A program made the translations under genes and the position numbers. 64,000 nucleotides of DNA from the NCBI RefSeq assembly GCF_018224885.1, contig NZ_JAGTXB010000010.1, positions 240,246 through 304,245 on the forward strand. The letters are read 5' to 3'. The notes beneath the pieces are model-generated. The model saw nothing but the letters and a program-made list of their open reading frames with translations, had not been told where the DNA came from and made no database searches. Positions 23,364 to 33,100 of this stretch are shown here, piece by piece; the stretch's first letter is position 1, and each line of letters starts with the position of its first letter. This DNA is from Chitinophaga hostae. GTDB taxonomy: Bacteria; Bacteroidota; Bacteroidia; Chitinophagales; Chitinophagaceae.

Positions 23364-26249
23364 ATGAAAAGCATTCTAATCAAAGCCTTATGGGGCTCCA
23401 TGTTGCTTTTATTATCCCTTGTACAGGTAATTTCAGCACAAACTTCCGCTACTATTAATGGGGTTGTTCATGACAAAGGCAGTGGCAACGCAATGCCGGG
23501 AGTTACTGTCAGTGTTAAAGGAGCTTCCGCAGGTACTATTACCGGCAGCGCAGGTACCTTTTCGCTGAAAACCACGCATGCCTTTCCCCTTACCCTTGTG
23601 TTTTCCTATGTAGGGTACAAAACGGAAGAGAAAGAAATTACTTCGGCAGATGGCCGCGTGGATATAACACTCGGTACAACAGAAATCCTGGGACAGGAAG
23701 TGGTGGTAGCAGCCAGCCGCGTTCAGGAAAGCATTCTGCAATCACCGGTGTCTATCGAAAAAATCGACGCCCGCGCGTTGAAGGCCTCACCAGCCGCTTC
23801 TTTTTATGACGCCATCGGCAACCTGAAAGGAGTGGAAATGAGCACACAGAGCCTCACCTTTAAATCAGTGAATACCCGCGGCTTCAACAGCAATGGTAAT
23901 ACCCGCGTGCTGCAACTGAATGATGGTATGGACAACCAGGCCCCCGGTCTCAATTTCGCGGTGGGTAACATGGTGGGTATCCCTGAACTGGACCTGGACA
24001 ACGTAGAGTTGATCCCGGGCGCCGCTTCTGCCCTCTATGGCCCAAACGCACTCAATGGTATCGTGCTGATGACCAGCAAAAACCCTTTCCAATACCAGGG
24101 TTTGAGCGCACAGGTAAAAACCGGCTTCCTCAACGACAATGGCCGTACTTCCGCCACCACCGGCTTCTATGATGTATCGGTACGTTATGCGCATGCCTTC
24201 AGCAACAAAGTAGCGTTCAAATTAAATGTGGGTTATCTCCAGGCGAAAGACTGGCAGGCTTACGATCATCGCGATCAGAGTCTCGCTAACGGACACACGC
24301 TGCAGGATGGTACCCGCGCCAATAATGAAGGATATAATGGCGTAAATATCTATGGAGATGAGAACACCGTGAATATGTATAATACCCTGGCAGCACAGGC
24401 AGCCACCCCCGGATCGCCGCTGGCCACCCAACTGGCAACGGTTTCGGGCATGTTCGGTGGTACAGTAACCCCGCAGCAGATTCTCAACGCCGCCATTCCC
24501 GGCGCTGGCAGCAGCAATGTTACCCGCACCGGTTATAACGAAGCAGATGTGGTAGACTATACCACCAAAAATCTGAAGTTAAATGGCGCTCTTCACTATA
24601 AAATCACCGAAAACCTGGAAGCATTGATCCAGGGCAGCTATGGCGCCGGTACCACCGTATATACCGGGGCTGACCGCTATTCCCTGAAAAACTTCAACAT
24701 GGCGCAGTATAAAGTGGAACTGAAAAGCCCCGACTTCTACGTAAGACTCTATACTACCCAGGAAAGATCCGGCGACAGCTATGCCGCCGGTACGCTGGCT
24801 TCTGGTATTAACGAAGCCTGGAAGAGCAGCCAGCAATGGTATGGCGAATACTTTGGTACCTATGCAGGCGCTTCCATCACCAACTTTGCACAGGCCTATG
24901 GCGCTGCTTTACAGGGGGGCGCTAGCCCTGCAGCCGCACTGGCAGCAGCCCAGGCCGCTTTAGACGGTAAGCGCGGCACTTACAACAGCGCCGCCAGAGC
25001 TGCAGCCGACAAAGGCCGCCTACTTCCCGGCACACCTGAATTTGATGCGGCCGCCGATAAAGTAAAGAACAAGGCCATCCCCGGCGATGCCAGTGGTGTA
25101 GGCGCTAAATTCACGGATAAAACCAATCTGTACCAGGCAGAGTTTATGTACAATTTTCACAACCTGGTACACTTCGCGGAAATCCTCGTAGGTGGTAACT
25201 ATCGCCGCTATGCGCTGAATTCTGAAAAGACTTTATTTGCGCTGGATGATAATGGCAAAGAGTTCCGGATCAACGAATATGGCGGTTATGTTCAGATCAT
25301 GAAGAAGCTGATCAACGACCACCTCAAATTAACCGGCTCCGTGCGTTATGATAAAAACATGAACTTTAAAGGACAGTTCAGCCCACGTATATCTGCGGTG
25401 TACACCTTTTTCGAAACACAAAACATCCGCGTTTCCTATCAGACAGGTTTCCGCATTCCGCATAACCAGGATCAATATATTGACCTCGTAACGCCACAAG
25501 CGCACCTGATCGGCGGTTTGCCTTTCCTCCGGGAACGTTACGGTTTGGATAAAGGCCCGCTGTATTCTTTACAATCTGTACAGGCAGGCGCTCCCAAACA
25601 ATATACTTTCAACGAATTCCTCCCCGAACGTATACAGGCCTACGAACTCGGATACAAGGCACTGGTAGCTAAAAAACTGCTGATAGATGCCTATATCTAT
25701 AAAAATGATTTCAAAAACATGAATGGTATCCAGGTACTGATACAACCTACCGGCGCCACTACCAGGAATGTGTTCTCTGTGCCTGTAAGCGCACAGCAAA
25801 CAGTGAAATCATGGGGATGGGCCATCGGACTGGATTACAGCTTACCGCTTAACTTCACCGCAGGTGGTAACGTATCCTATAATGAGCTGAATAACGCTAA
25901 AGACCTGGGTACTTTCCTGGCCATGTATAACACACCAAAAGTTCGTTACAGCCTGAATTTTGGTAACCGCAACATCGCTAATTCAAATTTTGCTTTCAAC
26001 TTCTTATGGAAATGGCAACAATCTTTTGTGTGGCAGTCTTCCTTTGTTGGACCTAATGTGAATGTGGCCGGATTGAGCGAGATACCTGCATTTGGTACAC
26101 TGGATGCCATGGTCAGCAAATTTTTCCCGAAAGCAAAAACAACTGTGAAACTGGGCGCCGTGAATTTACTGAACAAAAAATATATCCAATCATGGGGTAA
26201 CCCAACTGTGGGATCACAATACTATATTTCCCTGGGATATAACCTGTAA
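23364..26249 (+). CDS. TonB-dependent receptor
   Basis: 961 residues from the ATG at 23364; the frame is open further upstream but runs through the metX terminator. Signal peptide (about 1-26, ending VISAQ), carboxypeptidase-like domain (about 29-110: GVVHDKGSGNAMPGVTVSVK), TonB plug (about 115-240: GNLKGVEMSTQSLTFKSVNT, IPGAASALYGPNALNG), then a barrel of about 700 residues ending YISLGYNL. No SusD partner is adjacent. An Ala-rich low-complexity loop (about 510-570) is unusual. Ligand unknown. The gene is followed by a terminator shared with the convergent retron locus. Confidence 0.92.
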   Translation: MKSILIKALWGSMLLLLSLVQVISAQTSATINGVVHDKGSGNAMPGVTVSVKGASAGTITGSAGTFSLKTTHAFPLTLVFSYVGYKTEEKEITSADGRVDITLGTTEILGQEVVVAASRVQESILQSPVSIEKIDARALKASPAASFYDAIGNLKGVEMSTQSLTFKSVNTRGFNSNGNTRVLQLNDGMDNQAPGLNFAVGNMVGIPELDLDNVELIPGAASALYGPNALNGIVLMTSKNPFQYQGLSAQVKTGFLNDNGRTSATTGFYDVSVRYAHAFSNKVAFKLNVGYLQAKDWQAYDHRDQSLANGHTLQDGTRANNEGYNGVNIYGDENTVNMYNTLAAQAATPGSPLATQLATVSGMFGGTVTPQQILNAAIPGAGSSNVTRTGYNEADVVDYTTKNLKLNGALHYKITENLEALIQGSYGAGTTVYTGADRYSLKNFNMAQYKVELKSPDFYVRLYTTQERSGDSYAAGTLASGINEAWKSSQQWYGEYFGTYAGASITNFAQAYGAALQGGASPAAALAAAQAALDGKRGTYNSAARAAADKGRLLPGTPEFDAAADKVKNKAIPGDASGVGAKFTDKTNLYQAEFMYNFHNLVHFAEILVGGNYRRYALNSEKTLFALDDNGKEFRINEYGGYVQIMKKLINDHLKLTGSVRYDKNMNFKGQFSPRISAVYTFFETQNIRVSYQTGFRIPHNQDQYIDLVTPQAHLIGGLPFLRERYGLDKGPLYSLQSVQAGAPKQYTFNEFLPERIQAYELGYKALVAKKLLIDAYIYKNDFKNMNGIQVLIQPTGATTRNVFSVPVSAQQTVKSWGWAIGLDYSLPLNFTAGGNVSYNELNNAKDLGTFLAMYNTPKVRYSLNFGNRNIANSNFAFNFLWKWQQSFVWQSSFVGPNVNVAGLSEIPAFGTLDAMVSKFFPKAKTTVKLGAVNLLNKKYIQSWGNPTVGSQYYISLGYNL

Positions 26250-26314
26250 TCGTGACCAGTTAATGGTTTGATGGCCAAGTGTAACAGCAATTACCGGTCA
26301 TCTGCCCAAAATAC

Positions 26315-26377
26315 AAAAGGCCCTGCGTGGCTGTCTTCTTAATCATTTTTTAGAAGACAAATACGCAGGGCCTTTTT
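26315..26377. terminator. Bidirectional terminator between TonB receptor and retron RT
   Basis: AAAAGGCCCTGCGT (26315-26328) is complementary to ACGCAGGGCCTTTT (26363-26376), with inner GTCTTCT/AGAAGAC pairing. A-rich on the left and T-rich on the right, so each direction ends in a U-run. It closes the minus-strand retron operon and the plus-strand receptor gene. Confidence 0.85.
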
Positions 26378-26394
26378 CTATGCTCAGATATACT

Positions 26395-27987
26395 TTACAG
26401 CACGTCCCACCAGGGTTTATCCGCAGCGGCAGGTTTATCTGTGCCTGTATTTCCCCGGGCCGCTGAAGCGGCGCCATTGCCATTTGTCGCGGTTGATACA
26501 GGTGTAGTTATTGTTTCGGTATTTCCGGAAATAGCCGTGTTGCTTTCTTTTTGCGGCAGCGCCTCTCCGGTCCAGATACTCCTGGCTTCCGCTTTAATGT
26601 CGGCCCGTTGTAACAAAGCTGCCAGCGTAGCTTTCAGCTTTGCTCCCAACTCGGGCTTCACCATATATACAAAGTTGGCGTAGCCTTCCATGCTGCTGAT
26701 AATATTTTTGCCTTTGCCCCAGGTTTTATTGGCTAAACCGGTTTGTCCTACCTGGTGCAGCAGGGCGCGGAATTTGCGCAGCGTGGTACGGTCGAGGCTC
26801 AGTTTCTCATTCACCACAATACCGGTTACCTCACGCCTGTCGCCGCGGCGCATGATCTTCAGCTTGTCGGGGTGAATAGTAAATCCTTCCTCTTTAACAA
26901 ACATTTTTACGGCCCGGAGCAGCTGACCAGCCTTGCCGGCTGCAGGTCCTTTGGCCGAGAATGTCATATCATCTGCGTATCGCGTATAGGCGTAACCGTA
27001 TTTTGTGGCTAGTCCGGCGAAACGACGATCCAGCTTATAACAGATCAGGTTCGTGATAGCCGGGCTGGTAGGTGCGCCCTGAGGCAGATGACGCGCTGTT
27101 TTGGTCACGTAATATTTACGGCCGTCGAGCAGGAGCTCGTCCACCTCAGGTTCTGTACAGATCAGCGCCAGGATGGTGGCCACCTGCTCTGCGTAACCCA
27201 GTTTACAGAATAGTCCCTTTACCCGTTTGTATTCGATCGACGGGAAAAAGTCGCGAAGATCGATATTAATTACGATGTCCTGCCCGATATGCGGTGCTGC
27301 ATTGGTAACGATAGACTTACCCGGTACAAAACCGTGAGCCGCTTCGTTGTTCTTTATTTTATAGAGAATATTTTCAAGGATCCAATGCTGTGCTGCTTTT
27401 AACTGCGGCATGGGGGCTGAAATAACGCGGGTGCCTCCTGATTTTTTGGGTATCTGGAAACGTTGATAATGGGTATGATGCCCTACTTTACGATTAAATG
27501 ATAAGTAGCGCAATTTGCCGATGGTAATGCCCATCGCATTGGCCAGTGCAATAGCATCCGCCCACACGGGTAATCCGAATTTCTCCAGCTGGGCGGTATC
27601 AGGATTTACCTTATTCAATCCTGCCGATACGCCTTCGCCGAGATAAACGATGTGCAGATTTTTCTCAGCCGCCCATTCTGCTGCGCGTTTTACCCTTTCT
27701 TCCTCCCGGCGTTTTTTTGTTTCCGCCCTTTTCTGTTTCGCCTTTGCCATGCGTGCTTTCCGCATGTCTTCCAGCATAGCTCTTTTATTGCGGTACCGCT
27801 GTTTTTCCGCGATCAGTTCATTCAGGCTACGGCGCAACTCTCCTTCTTTACGAATGAGGGTTACTGCCGGGGTAGGCTGTCCCACACTTTTGGGCCAGAA
27901 TCCCAGTCGCGTCATTTCTTCCAGTATATATTCCTCTTTAGAGGATGCACGTATTTGATCGTACAGCTGTTGACGGGTTAAAGACAT
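26395..27987 (-). CDS. Retron-type reverse transcriptase
   Basis: 530 residues. The RT core (about 150-460) shows the retron hallmarks: GGTRVISAPMPQLKAAQ, the region X motif NAxxH (N229-H233, NAAPH), catalytic NIDLRDFFPSI (Asp243), LPQGAPTSPA (301-310), YADD (337-340) and the region Y triplet VTG (387-389). The palm thus has all three catalytic Asp. There is no maturase, integrase or endonuclease domain, so it is neither a group II intron nor a DGR enzyme. An N-terminal extension (about 1-140) is very basic and helical (residues 60-110), and a C-terminal tail (about 475-530) is Thr/Asn/Ala-rich. It should prime from a 2'-OH of the RNA encoded just upstream (28145-28375) to make msDNA. With the SWIM and WGR-HEAT genes it fits a type XIII retron. 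Confidence 0.95.
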   Translation of the reverse strand: MSLTRQQLYDQIRASSKEEYILEEMTRLGFWPKSVGQPTPAVTLIRKEGELRRSLNELIAEKQRYRNKRAMLEDMRKARMAKAKQKRAETKKRREEERVKRAAEWAAEKNLHIVYLGEGVSAGLNKVNPDTAQLEKFGLPVWADAIALANAMGITIGKLRYLSFNRKVGHHTHYQRFQIPKKSGGTRVISAPMPQLKAAQHWILENILYKIKNNEAAHGFVPGKSIVTNAAPHIGQDIVINIDLRDFFPSIEYKRVKGLFCKLGYAEQVATILALICTEPEVDELLLDGRKYYVTKTARHLPQGAPTSPAITNLICYKLDRRFAGLATKYGYAYTRYADDMTFSAKGPAAGKAGQLLRAVKMFVKEEGFTIHPDKLKIMRRGDRREVTGIVVNEKLSLDRTTLRKFRALLHQVGQTGLANKTWGKGKNIISSMEGYANFVYMVKPELGAKLKATLAALLQRADIKAEARSIWTGEALPQKESNTAISGNTETITTPVSTATNGNGAASAARGNTGTDKPAAADKPWWDVL

Positions 27988-28025
27988 GATAAATATTTTG
28001 GTATTTATTCATTTTCTTATTTGGT

Positions 28026-28064
28026 TATTTATCACCTGCAAACATTAATGCTGGCTGATAAATA
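28026..28064 (-). promoter_or_regulatory. Inverted repeat in the RT leader
   Basis: TATTTATCA (28026-28034) and TGATAAATA (28056-28064) form a 9-bp perfect inverted repeat around a CATTAATG palindrome, 39-77 bp upstream of the RT start. It could be an operator or an mRNA hairpin limiting RT translation. No Shine-Dalgarno sequence is evident before the RT ATG. Confidence 0.45.
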
Positions 28065-28144
28065 CCTAATAGCTACATTTAAAATAAGATAGTGTGAATG
28101 TGTTCGGCTGTACTGCCTTGCTGAGTGGGAGGATAACAAAATTC

Positions 28145-28375
28145 TGTAAAGAGGAAAGGCCTTCGTGCGAACCATTGACTAAATCAATCAACTCCAGGGA
28201 GGGGCCTACCATACGCATTATTTCAGCCCCCGGGGCTGCTACCGGAAATATGCGTATGGTAGGCCCCTCCCAAAGTAAAGATTGCATTTAGTGAAGCATG
28301 TATAGTCAAAATACCTGAATGACGAAACATCATTCGTCCCTTTTCGGGCGCAAGTGCAATCAATTCCTCTTTACA
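28145..28375 (-). ncRNA. Retron msr-msd non-coding RNA (candidate)
   Basis: On the minus strand, a 5' repeat a1 (28375-28364, TGTAAAGAGGAA) and a 3' repeat a2 (28156-28145, TTCCTCTTTACA) are 12-bp perfect complements, bounding 231 nt. After a1 comes a presumed msr with small hairpins: CCC/GGG around GAAAA (28338-28348) and GAATGA/TCATTC (28317-28335). The heptamer pair at 28355-28361 and 28280-28286 closes it. Next is a long msd stem (28197-28271) of 22 perfect pairs, topped by an inner AGCCCC/GGGGCT hairpin. Candidate branching guanosines are the first ones past a1 (28361, 28357). The order and orientation (ncRNA directly upstream of and co-directional with the RT) are those of known retrons. 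The exact msr/msd borders, branch G and transcription start are not determined. Confidence 0.88.
28197..28271 (-). repeat. msd long hairpin
   Basis: Perfect 22-bp arms 28197-28218 and 28250-28271 (GGGAGGGGCC... and its complement), then ATTTC/GAAAT (220-224 with 245-249) and an apical AGCCCC-C-GGGGCT hairpin, with an asymmetric internal loop GCTACCG. This would give a highly stable msDNA stem. It is the strongest structured element in the window not explained by termination. Confidence 0.9.
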
Positions 28376-28403
28376 AAGATCTTTGTTATTAACGAGTCAG
28401 CAA
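28374..28403 (-). promoter_or_regulatory. Possible promoter for the retron RNA
   Basis: On the minus strand TTG (28403-28401), a 19-bp spacer, then GATCTTTG (28381-28374), one base off TAnnTTTG. The 19-bp spacing equals that of the good promoter at 61480-61509. The predicted start would fall inside a1, which weakens the case; the RNA may instead come from the operon transcript. Confidence 0.35.
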
Positions 28404-28445
28404 GATAGAAAATAATTCCGGGAAATAAATTATCTCCCTGAAAAA

Positions 28446-30101
28446 TTATTTCGCCGCTTTATGTTGCGAATGCGCGATACGCAGTGCCAGCATATGTTCG
28501 CAGGGCCCTTTGTACAACTTATTCGTTCCATAAAAATTACAATCACAATGTGCTTCGCTCAATCGCTCATCAGCATCAATAGTAATAACGGGATGGTATA
28601 CACGCTGTGCTCCCTGCACATTTGCTTTTAGTTGCATACCCACACCAGGAATATCTTTAGCAGTTATTTCCTTTACTTTTTCTGCGGTCACCAATTTGTT
28701 GGCAGCTGCTTCTTCCGCGTTCGAAAAACGCAGCTCCTCCAATGGCAATGGTTCACGACTTAGCTCACGCAACCGGTAAAAGCCGGTGTGCAGGTCATAG
28801 ATAACCTTGCCTGCCTGCGTATAAATACCCAATGCCCCTAATACGGTAGCTTTATCCAAACCGGTTGCACTAACAATCGTTTCCGGTTTCGCCATCCACC
28901 TGGTTTTCAGATCAGCAAATACTTTCAGCTTAGCCGTATCATCGACTTGCGCCCTCGGCGCCATGAGATCAAACTGCCCTGCCCGCGACCAATCGTTGGC
29001 CGTCCAACCGCTGAGGCCCAGCGTAAACTGCATATCTCCCAGGTCGGCCACATAGAAAGATGGCAGTCCATTCCCGGTAAGATGCACAGTAAATTTGCGG
29101 GCAATGGGGATCAGTCTTTCCAGTATCAGCATTCTTCTTCTCCCCCATATCCGGATCTCCCTGCGCTGCGGACCGGTATATAACGATCTCGCACATACGA
29201 TTTCGTGGTTCCATGGCTCAAACACTGCGCGTACCGGTTTCCCCGGCTCCAGTATAAAGCGGATGGAACGGGGGCCGTTCTTTTCCTTAAAACGCCGCAG
29301 CCAGGAGCAGAAATTATATACATCCATAGGATGCAGGTCAAAAGAGGCAGCCGGTAACGTCATGGCGGAGCTTACCTGTAAAAAACCTCTCACCCAGCTA
29401 TCCGGCAAATCGATCTTTACTTCATGATACAATTCTTCCTGCGAAGTTTGCACCTGGAAGCCGCCCGGATCAATTTTAAAATCTGTTTCCTTATAATCCC
29501 GGATCTTCTGGAACTCATTATACAACGCGGCCGAATAATCAATATTAGTGGTACCGCATTCAAACTCGTTCACCTCTTTAAATACATTATAATTTGCGCT
29601 TAGTTTCCCGTAAGTGGATTCATCCTGGCTGAAACATTCAAAGAACAGCTCATCCGGATGCACGCTGATCACGGGATCCAGCACAAACCAGGCATCCCGG
29701 TCCTTCTGGTATAAAAAGTCGAAATATTGCTTACGGGCTTTGTAAAACGGCGCCATCACGCGGTCTTTTTCCGCCATCACATCGTGCAGTTCTGCTCTCA
29801 GTCCTTCTATCCGCTGATCAGCTGCTTTTTCATCATAGTTGTTCATAAATTCTGCCAGCCAGATACTTTCCTGCTGCGCAGCCCATTCCTTATAAGCAGT
29901 TTTATCTTTAGGCTTAAAGCGCAGATCAGACACTACTACATCATGCAGCGCAGATATGGCTTCACGGAAAGCTATTTTTTTATGCAGCTTCCCTACAAAA
30001 AAAGTCGGGTCACGGCGGGTATCCGGTGCAAACGAAATGCCAGCTGAAGTGGCATTGCTATACACCTGGGAGTTACCGCTATATCTGTAGTTGAATAACA
30101 T
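28446..30101 (-). CDS. Winged-helix SWIM zinc-finger protein of the retron locus
   Basis: 551 residues, no signal peptide or TM segment, so cytoplasmic. The C-terminus carries a SWIM zinc finger: Cys519-x-Cys521, then Cys534-x-His536 (CDCNFYGTN, then CEHM). Before it lies a winged-helix-like segment (about 400-450) with SATGLDKATVLGALGIYTQA. The N-terminal 400 residues have no domain I can name. SWIM fingers bind DNA or proteins. Genes of this WH-SWIM type are, as I recall, the companion listed for type XIII retrons together with an ARM/HEAT protein, which matches the neighbour 15 bp upstream. Role (effector, sensor or msDNA binder) unknown. Confidence 0.88.
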   Translation of the reverse strand: MLFNYRYSGNSQVYSNATSAGISFAPDTRRDPTFFVGKLHKKIAFREAISALHDVVVSDLRFKPKDKTAYKEWAAQQESIWLAEFMNNYDEKAADQRIEGLRAELHDVMAEKDRVMAPFYKARKQYFDFLYQKDRDAWFVLDPVISVHPDELFFECFSQDESTYGKLSANYNVFKEVNEFECGTTNIDYSAALYNEFQKIRDYKETDFKIDPGGFQVQTSQEELYHEVKIDLPDSWVRGFLQVSSAMTLPAASFDLHPMDVYNFCSWLRRFKEKNGPRSIRFILEPGKPVRAVFEPWNHEIVCARSLYTGPQRREIRIWGRRRMLILERLIPIARKFTVHLTGNGLPSFYVADLGDMQFTLGLSGWTANDWSRAGQFDLMAPRAQVDDTAKLKVFADLKTRWMAKPETIVSATGLDKATVLGALGIYTQAGKVIYDLHTGFYRLRELSREPLPLEELRFSNAEEAAANKLVTAEKVKEITAKDIPGVGMQLKANVQGAQRVYHPVITIDADERLSEAHCDCNFYGTNKLYKGPCEHMLALRIAHSQHKAAK

Positions 30102-30116
30102 AAAATGGATTACTGT

Positions 30117-33100
30117 TTAAGATACTCTTGTCTCTGTTGGCACTAATTGTATTGGCAGGTCAACAGCATACAACTGCTGTATTTTACGCATAATATCAAT
30201 GCAGCGGGCCTTATCTCCAATGGCTACAGTCGCAGAAATATGAGCAATAATATGCCCGATATAACCTGCTGCCTCCGGCGACATCAGCGCTTCCTTTTCC
30301 AGGAACCCGAAGATCCGCTCCTTGGCAACACGGGCTTTGTTCACCCGGCTGAGCACCACCCGGAAATAGGGTTCCAGTTGTTGCAGATACTCAAGATTAC
30401 CTGTTGCGTAACGTTCCAGGTAATTGGTGGCAAACAGCTGCATGCCTTCGCTGGGGTGTTGGCTTAGTTTCAGCAGATAGGTGTTGCCATCTTCTTCGCG
30501 GAAAAAGCGCATCAGTAACTCCCGGCCAAAGGCCTGTATATCAGGACGTACACTATCTGCTACCGCTACCAGCGTTTCCGGTGACCAGTCGTTTTCAGCA
30601 AACTGTGTCCGGAAAAACTCCATCGCCTGATGACGGGTATCCTCCCATTTTGCATCCAGCAAACCAATAGCAGCATCGCGCTCATAGCGGATACGTTCCA
30701 CATTCTTATAGAAGAATGCCCAGCACCATTCCCTCGCACTCAGCAGTTCGTGGCTGCCGGTAGCAATCACCTGTTTCAGCGACAACGCAGATGCAGGGAT
30801 GTATTTGTTGAGCACCACAAGACCAAATTCCTGTGCGGATCTGTAATTGGAGTAGAGTAAACGCAGCGCGGTGGCAGTATCCACATCCTGTAAATAATCT
30901 ACCAATTCGTTACTAAGCAAGGCTGCGATATCTGCATGCATACCTTCCACTGTTTCCTTGCGCATCAGGCGGGGCACCAGCTCATTAACGAGATAAACAG
31001 CAAGCCTGTTGTCCTGCTTCACCAGCTTACTGATCAGCGGACGGACTGCATTTCGTACGTCCGTGTACGTATTTAATATAATATGGAGTAACAGTTCCGG
31101 TCTTTTCAGTAATGCCTCCGTTCCCATTGCTCCCAGTACATCCACGCCTGCAGCCCTTACCGGCTGAAAAGGATTTTCCAGCAGGCTTTGCAGCAGTTCA
31201 TCGGAAATTTCTGCATAGTTAAAATGGCCTTGTTTAAGCAGCAGTAACCTTGCGGCAAAGGCGTGACAGGCAGCTACCGGGCTTTTCAGCAATTCTTCAA
31301 TAGCCGGTATACCCGTTTCCGTTAGTGTTTCGCGGCAGTACAATTCAATGATACTGCAACCATCGTTCAGGTTATTGTTACCCGCATCGGTGGCAGTAGT
31401 CAGCGCCAGTAAAGATTTTAGTGCCTTCGCACAAAGCACACGTGCCTTTTCTGTTGGCAAGTAACCGGCATTCAGTTGTTTACGCACAAAGTTGCGTACT
31501 TCCTGGTAGGGAGAAAAGATCAGCTGCATAAGGAAGTCCATGTCTGCAAAGCAGGTGTCCTGATTTTCACTGATCCATTGCAATCCCTGTATCCTGGCCA
31601 GCTCCAGCGGGCTCATAACCAGCACATACAGCAAACGAAGCGACGGGTTTGCGGGGTTGTACCGCTCCTTTGCCAGCTCCAGTCCGAACATGGAAGGAAT
31701 GCTGAAGGGATTGGCCAGCAAACCGGCAATCACGTTTTCATCCATCTTTTCTTTCAGGCTGTTATAATCGGGATGCGCCTTTAACTGCTCCATCGCAAAA
31801 ATATGTACCACTTCCATACGCGCTGATATCAACAGCTGTATGAACGCCTGGGGCAATTGCTGCCACAGGTGCAGATGCGGAACATCGCTGACCGGAGTAC
31901 CCGCCGCAGTTGGTGGTTCATACTCCGGTGGTACGGCGGCAGTAGTGAGATTTTTATCGCCACCCAGCCAGCCGAATAGTTTCTTCAGCAGGGTATCCTT
32001 GTTTTTGTCTTTCGCAGCATCAGGATTTCCTCCCAGCACCGGCTTGTTCTTCGCCGCCGATTCTTCCTCTTTAAATATCCATTCTCTTTTATTGGGCAGC
32101 AGCACCAGGTTGGCAGCATTACCACGGAGTATATAATTAAGGTACACCGCGCGTGAATTGGCGGGATATTGTTTATAAATCGTTACATAACGGCCGTTTA
32201 CATAGCCATAGTCGCGGGTTTGATATTCAGCGGCGGCATCCCTGCTTTCCTCATACTGCAGCAGCAGTGCGGTAGCCAGCCGAACGTACTGGGCATCCGC
32301 CGATGCACCGAACTGTTGCAGGTTACGCAGCACACGGCGGTGGAGATACCCCCTTGTTCTGTCTGAAAAAGCCAGTTTGCTGGTAGGCTTACGGAGTTCC
32401 TTATCGGCCTGGAAAGAGGTTTCCAGTTCCTTTACAAAAGATTCCGGAATATATTTATCACCATCGTAGTCGGTCAGTGTGCCGGGGTTCTTGAACATGT
32501 AAGGTTCCCGTTCAAAGCGCGCTGCAAAAGTAGCCACGGTACCTTGTTCATCGCGCAATTCAGCTTGTTTGAAAATATGCCTTATATGCTGGAAGTAAGA
32601 GGGTCTGAGTGGTAGCCGGTGAAACAGCGCCCCGATTGCCTGTCTTGCTGTTACATTTTCAAAGGATACAATGAAAAGGTCTTCCAGCAAGGGATAATTC
32701 AGTTGTTCCTGGTTAAGTATACGTTCTTCCAGTAACCTGAAAAGTTCAGGGATGGAATTATTGGCAATAGCGGTTTGAAAAACTTCGGGTAGTCGTTGCT
32801 GATAGGAAAGAATATGCGCGGCACGTTCTTCTGCCGGCAACACCAGGAGCAGGCCGTTGGCGGCAAGCATGCGGATATTGAGTGGCCAGGAGCCGTTATC
32901 GGCATAGGAACGGAGCACCGGGATAGCGGCAGCATCACCGCATTTTGCCAATGCCCAGAGAGCGGCATACCGTTGCAGGGCATCTCCTTTTTCTACCAGT
33001 TTGACCAGGTAAGGTACGGCTTCCTTTATTTTCCATTCACCGGCCTTCCAGATAACACGCGAAGTTTTCCAGTGGGTTTTATAGGTAGATTTTTCCTCTG

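Noticed and set aside
26395..27987. Group II intron or diversity-generating retroelement RT
   Set aside because: No maturase or endonuclease domain, no catalytic intron RNA structure seen, no template/variable repeat or Avd gene; NAxxH and VTG motifs point to a retron.
28197..28271. Ordinary terminator of the SWIM gene
   Set aside because: No T-run follows on the minus strand, and it lies inside the 12-bp a1/a2 pair together with further hairpins, so msd is the better reading.
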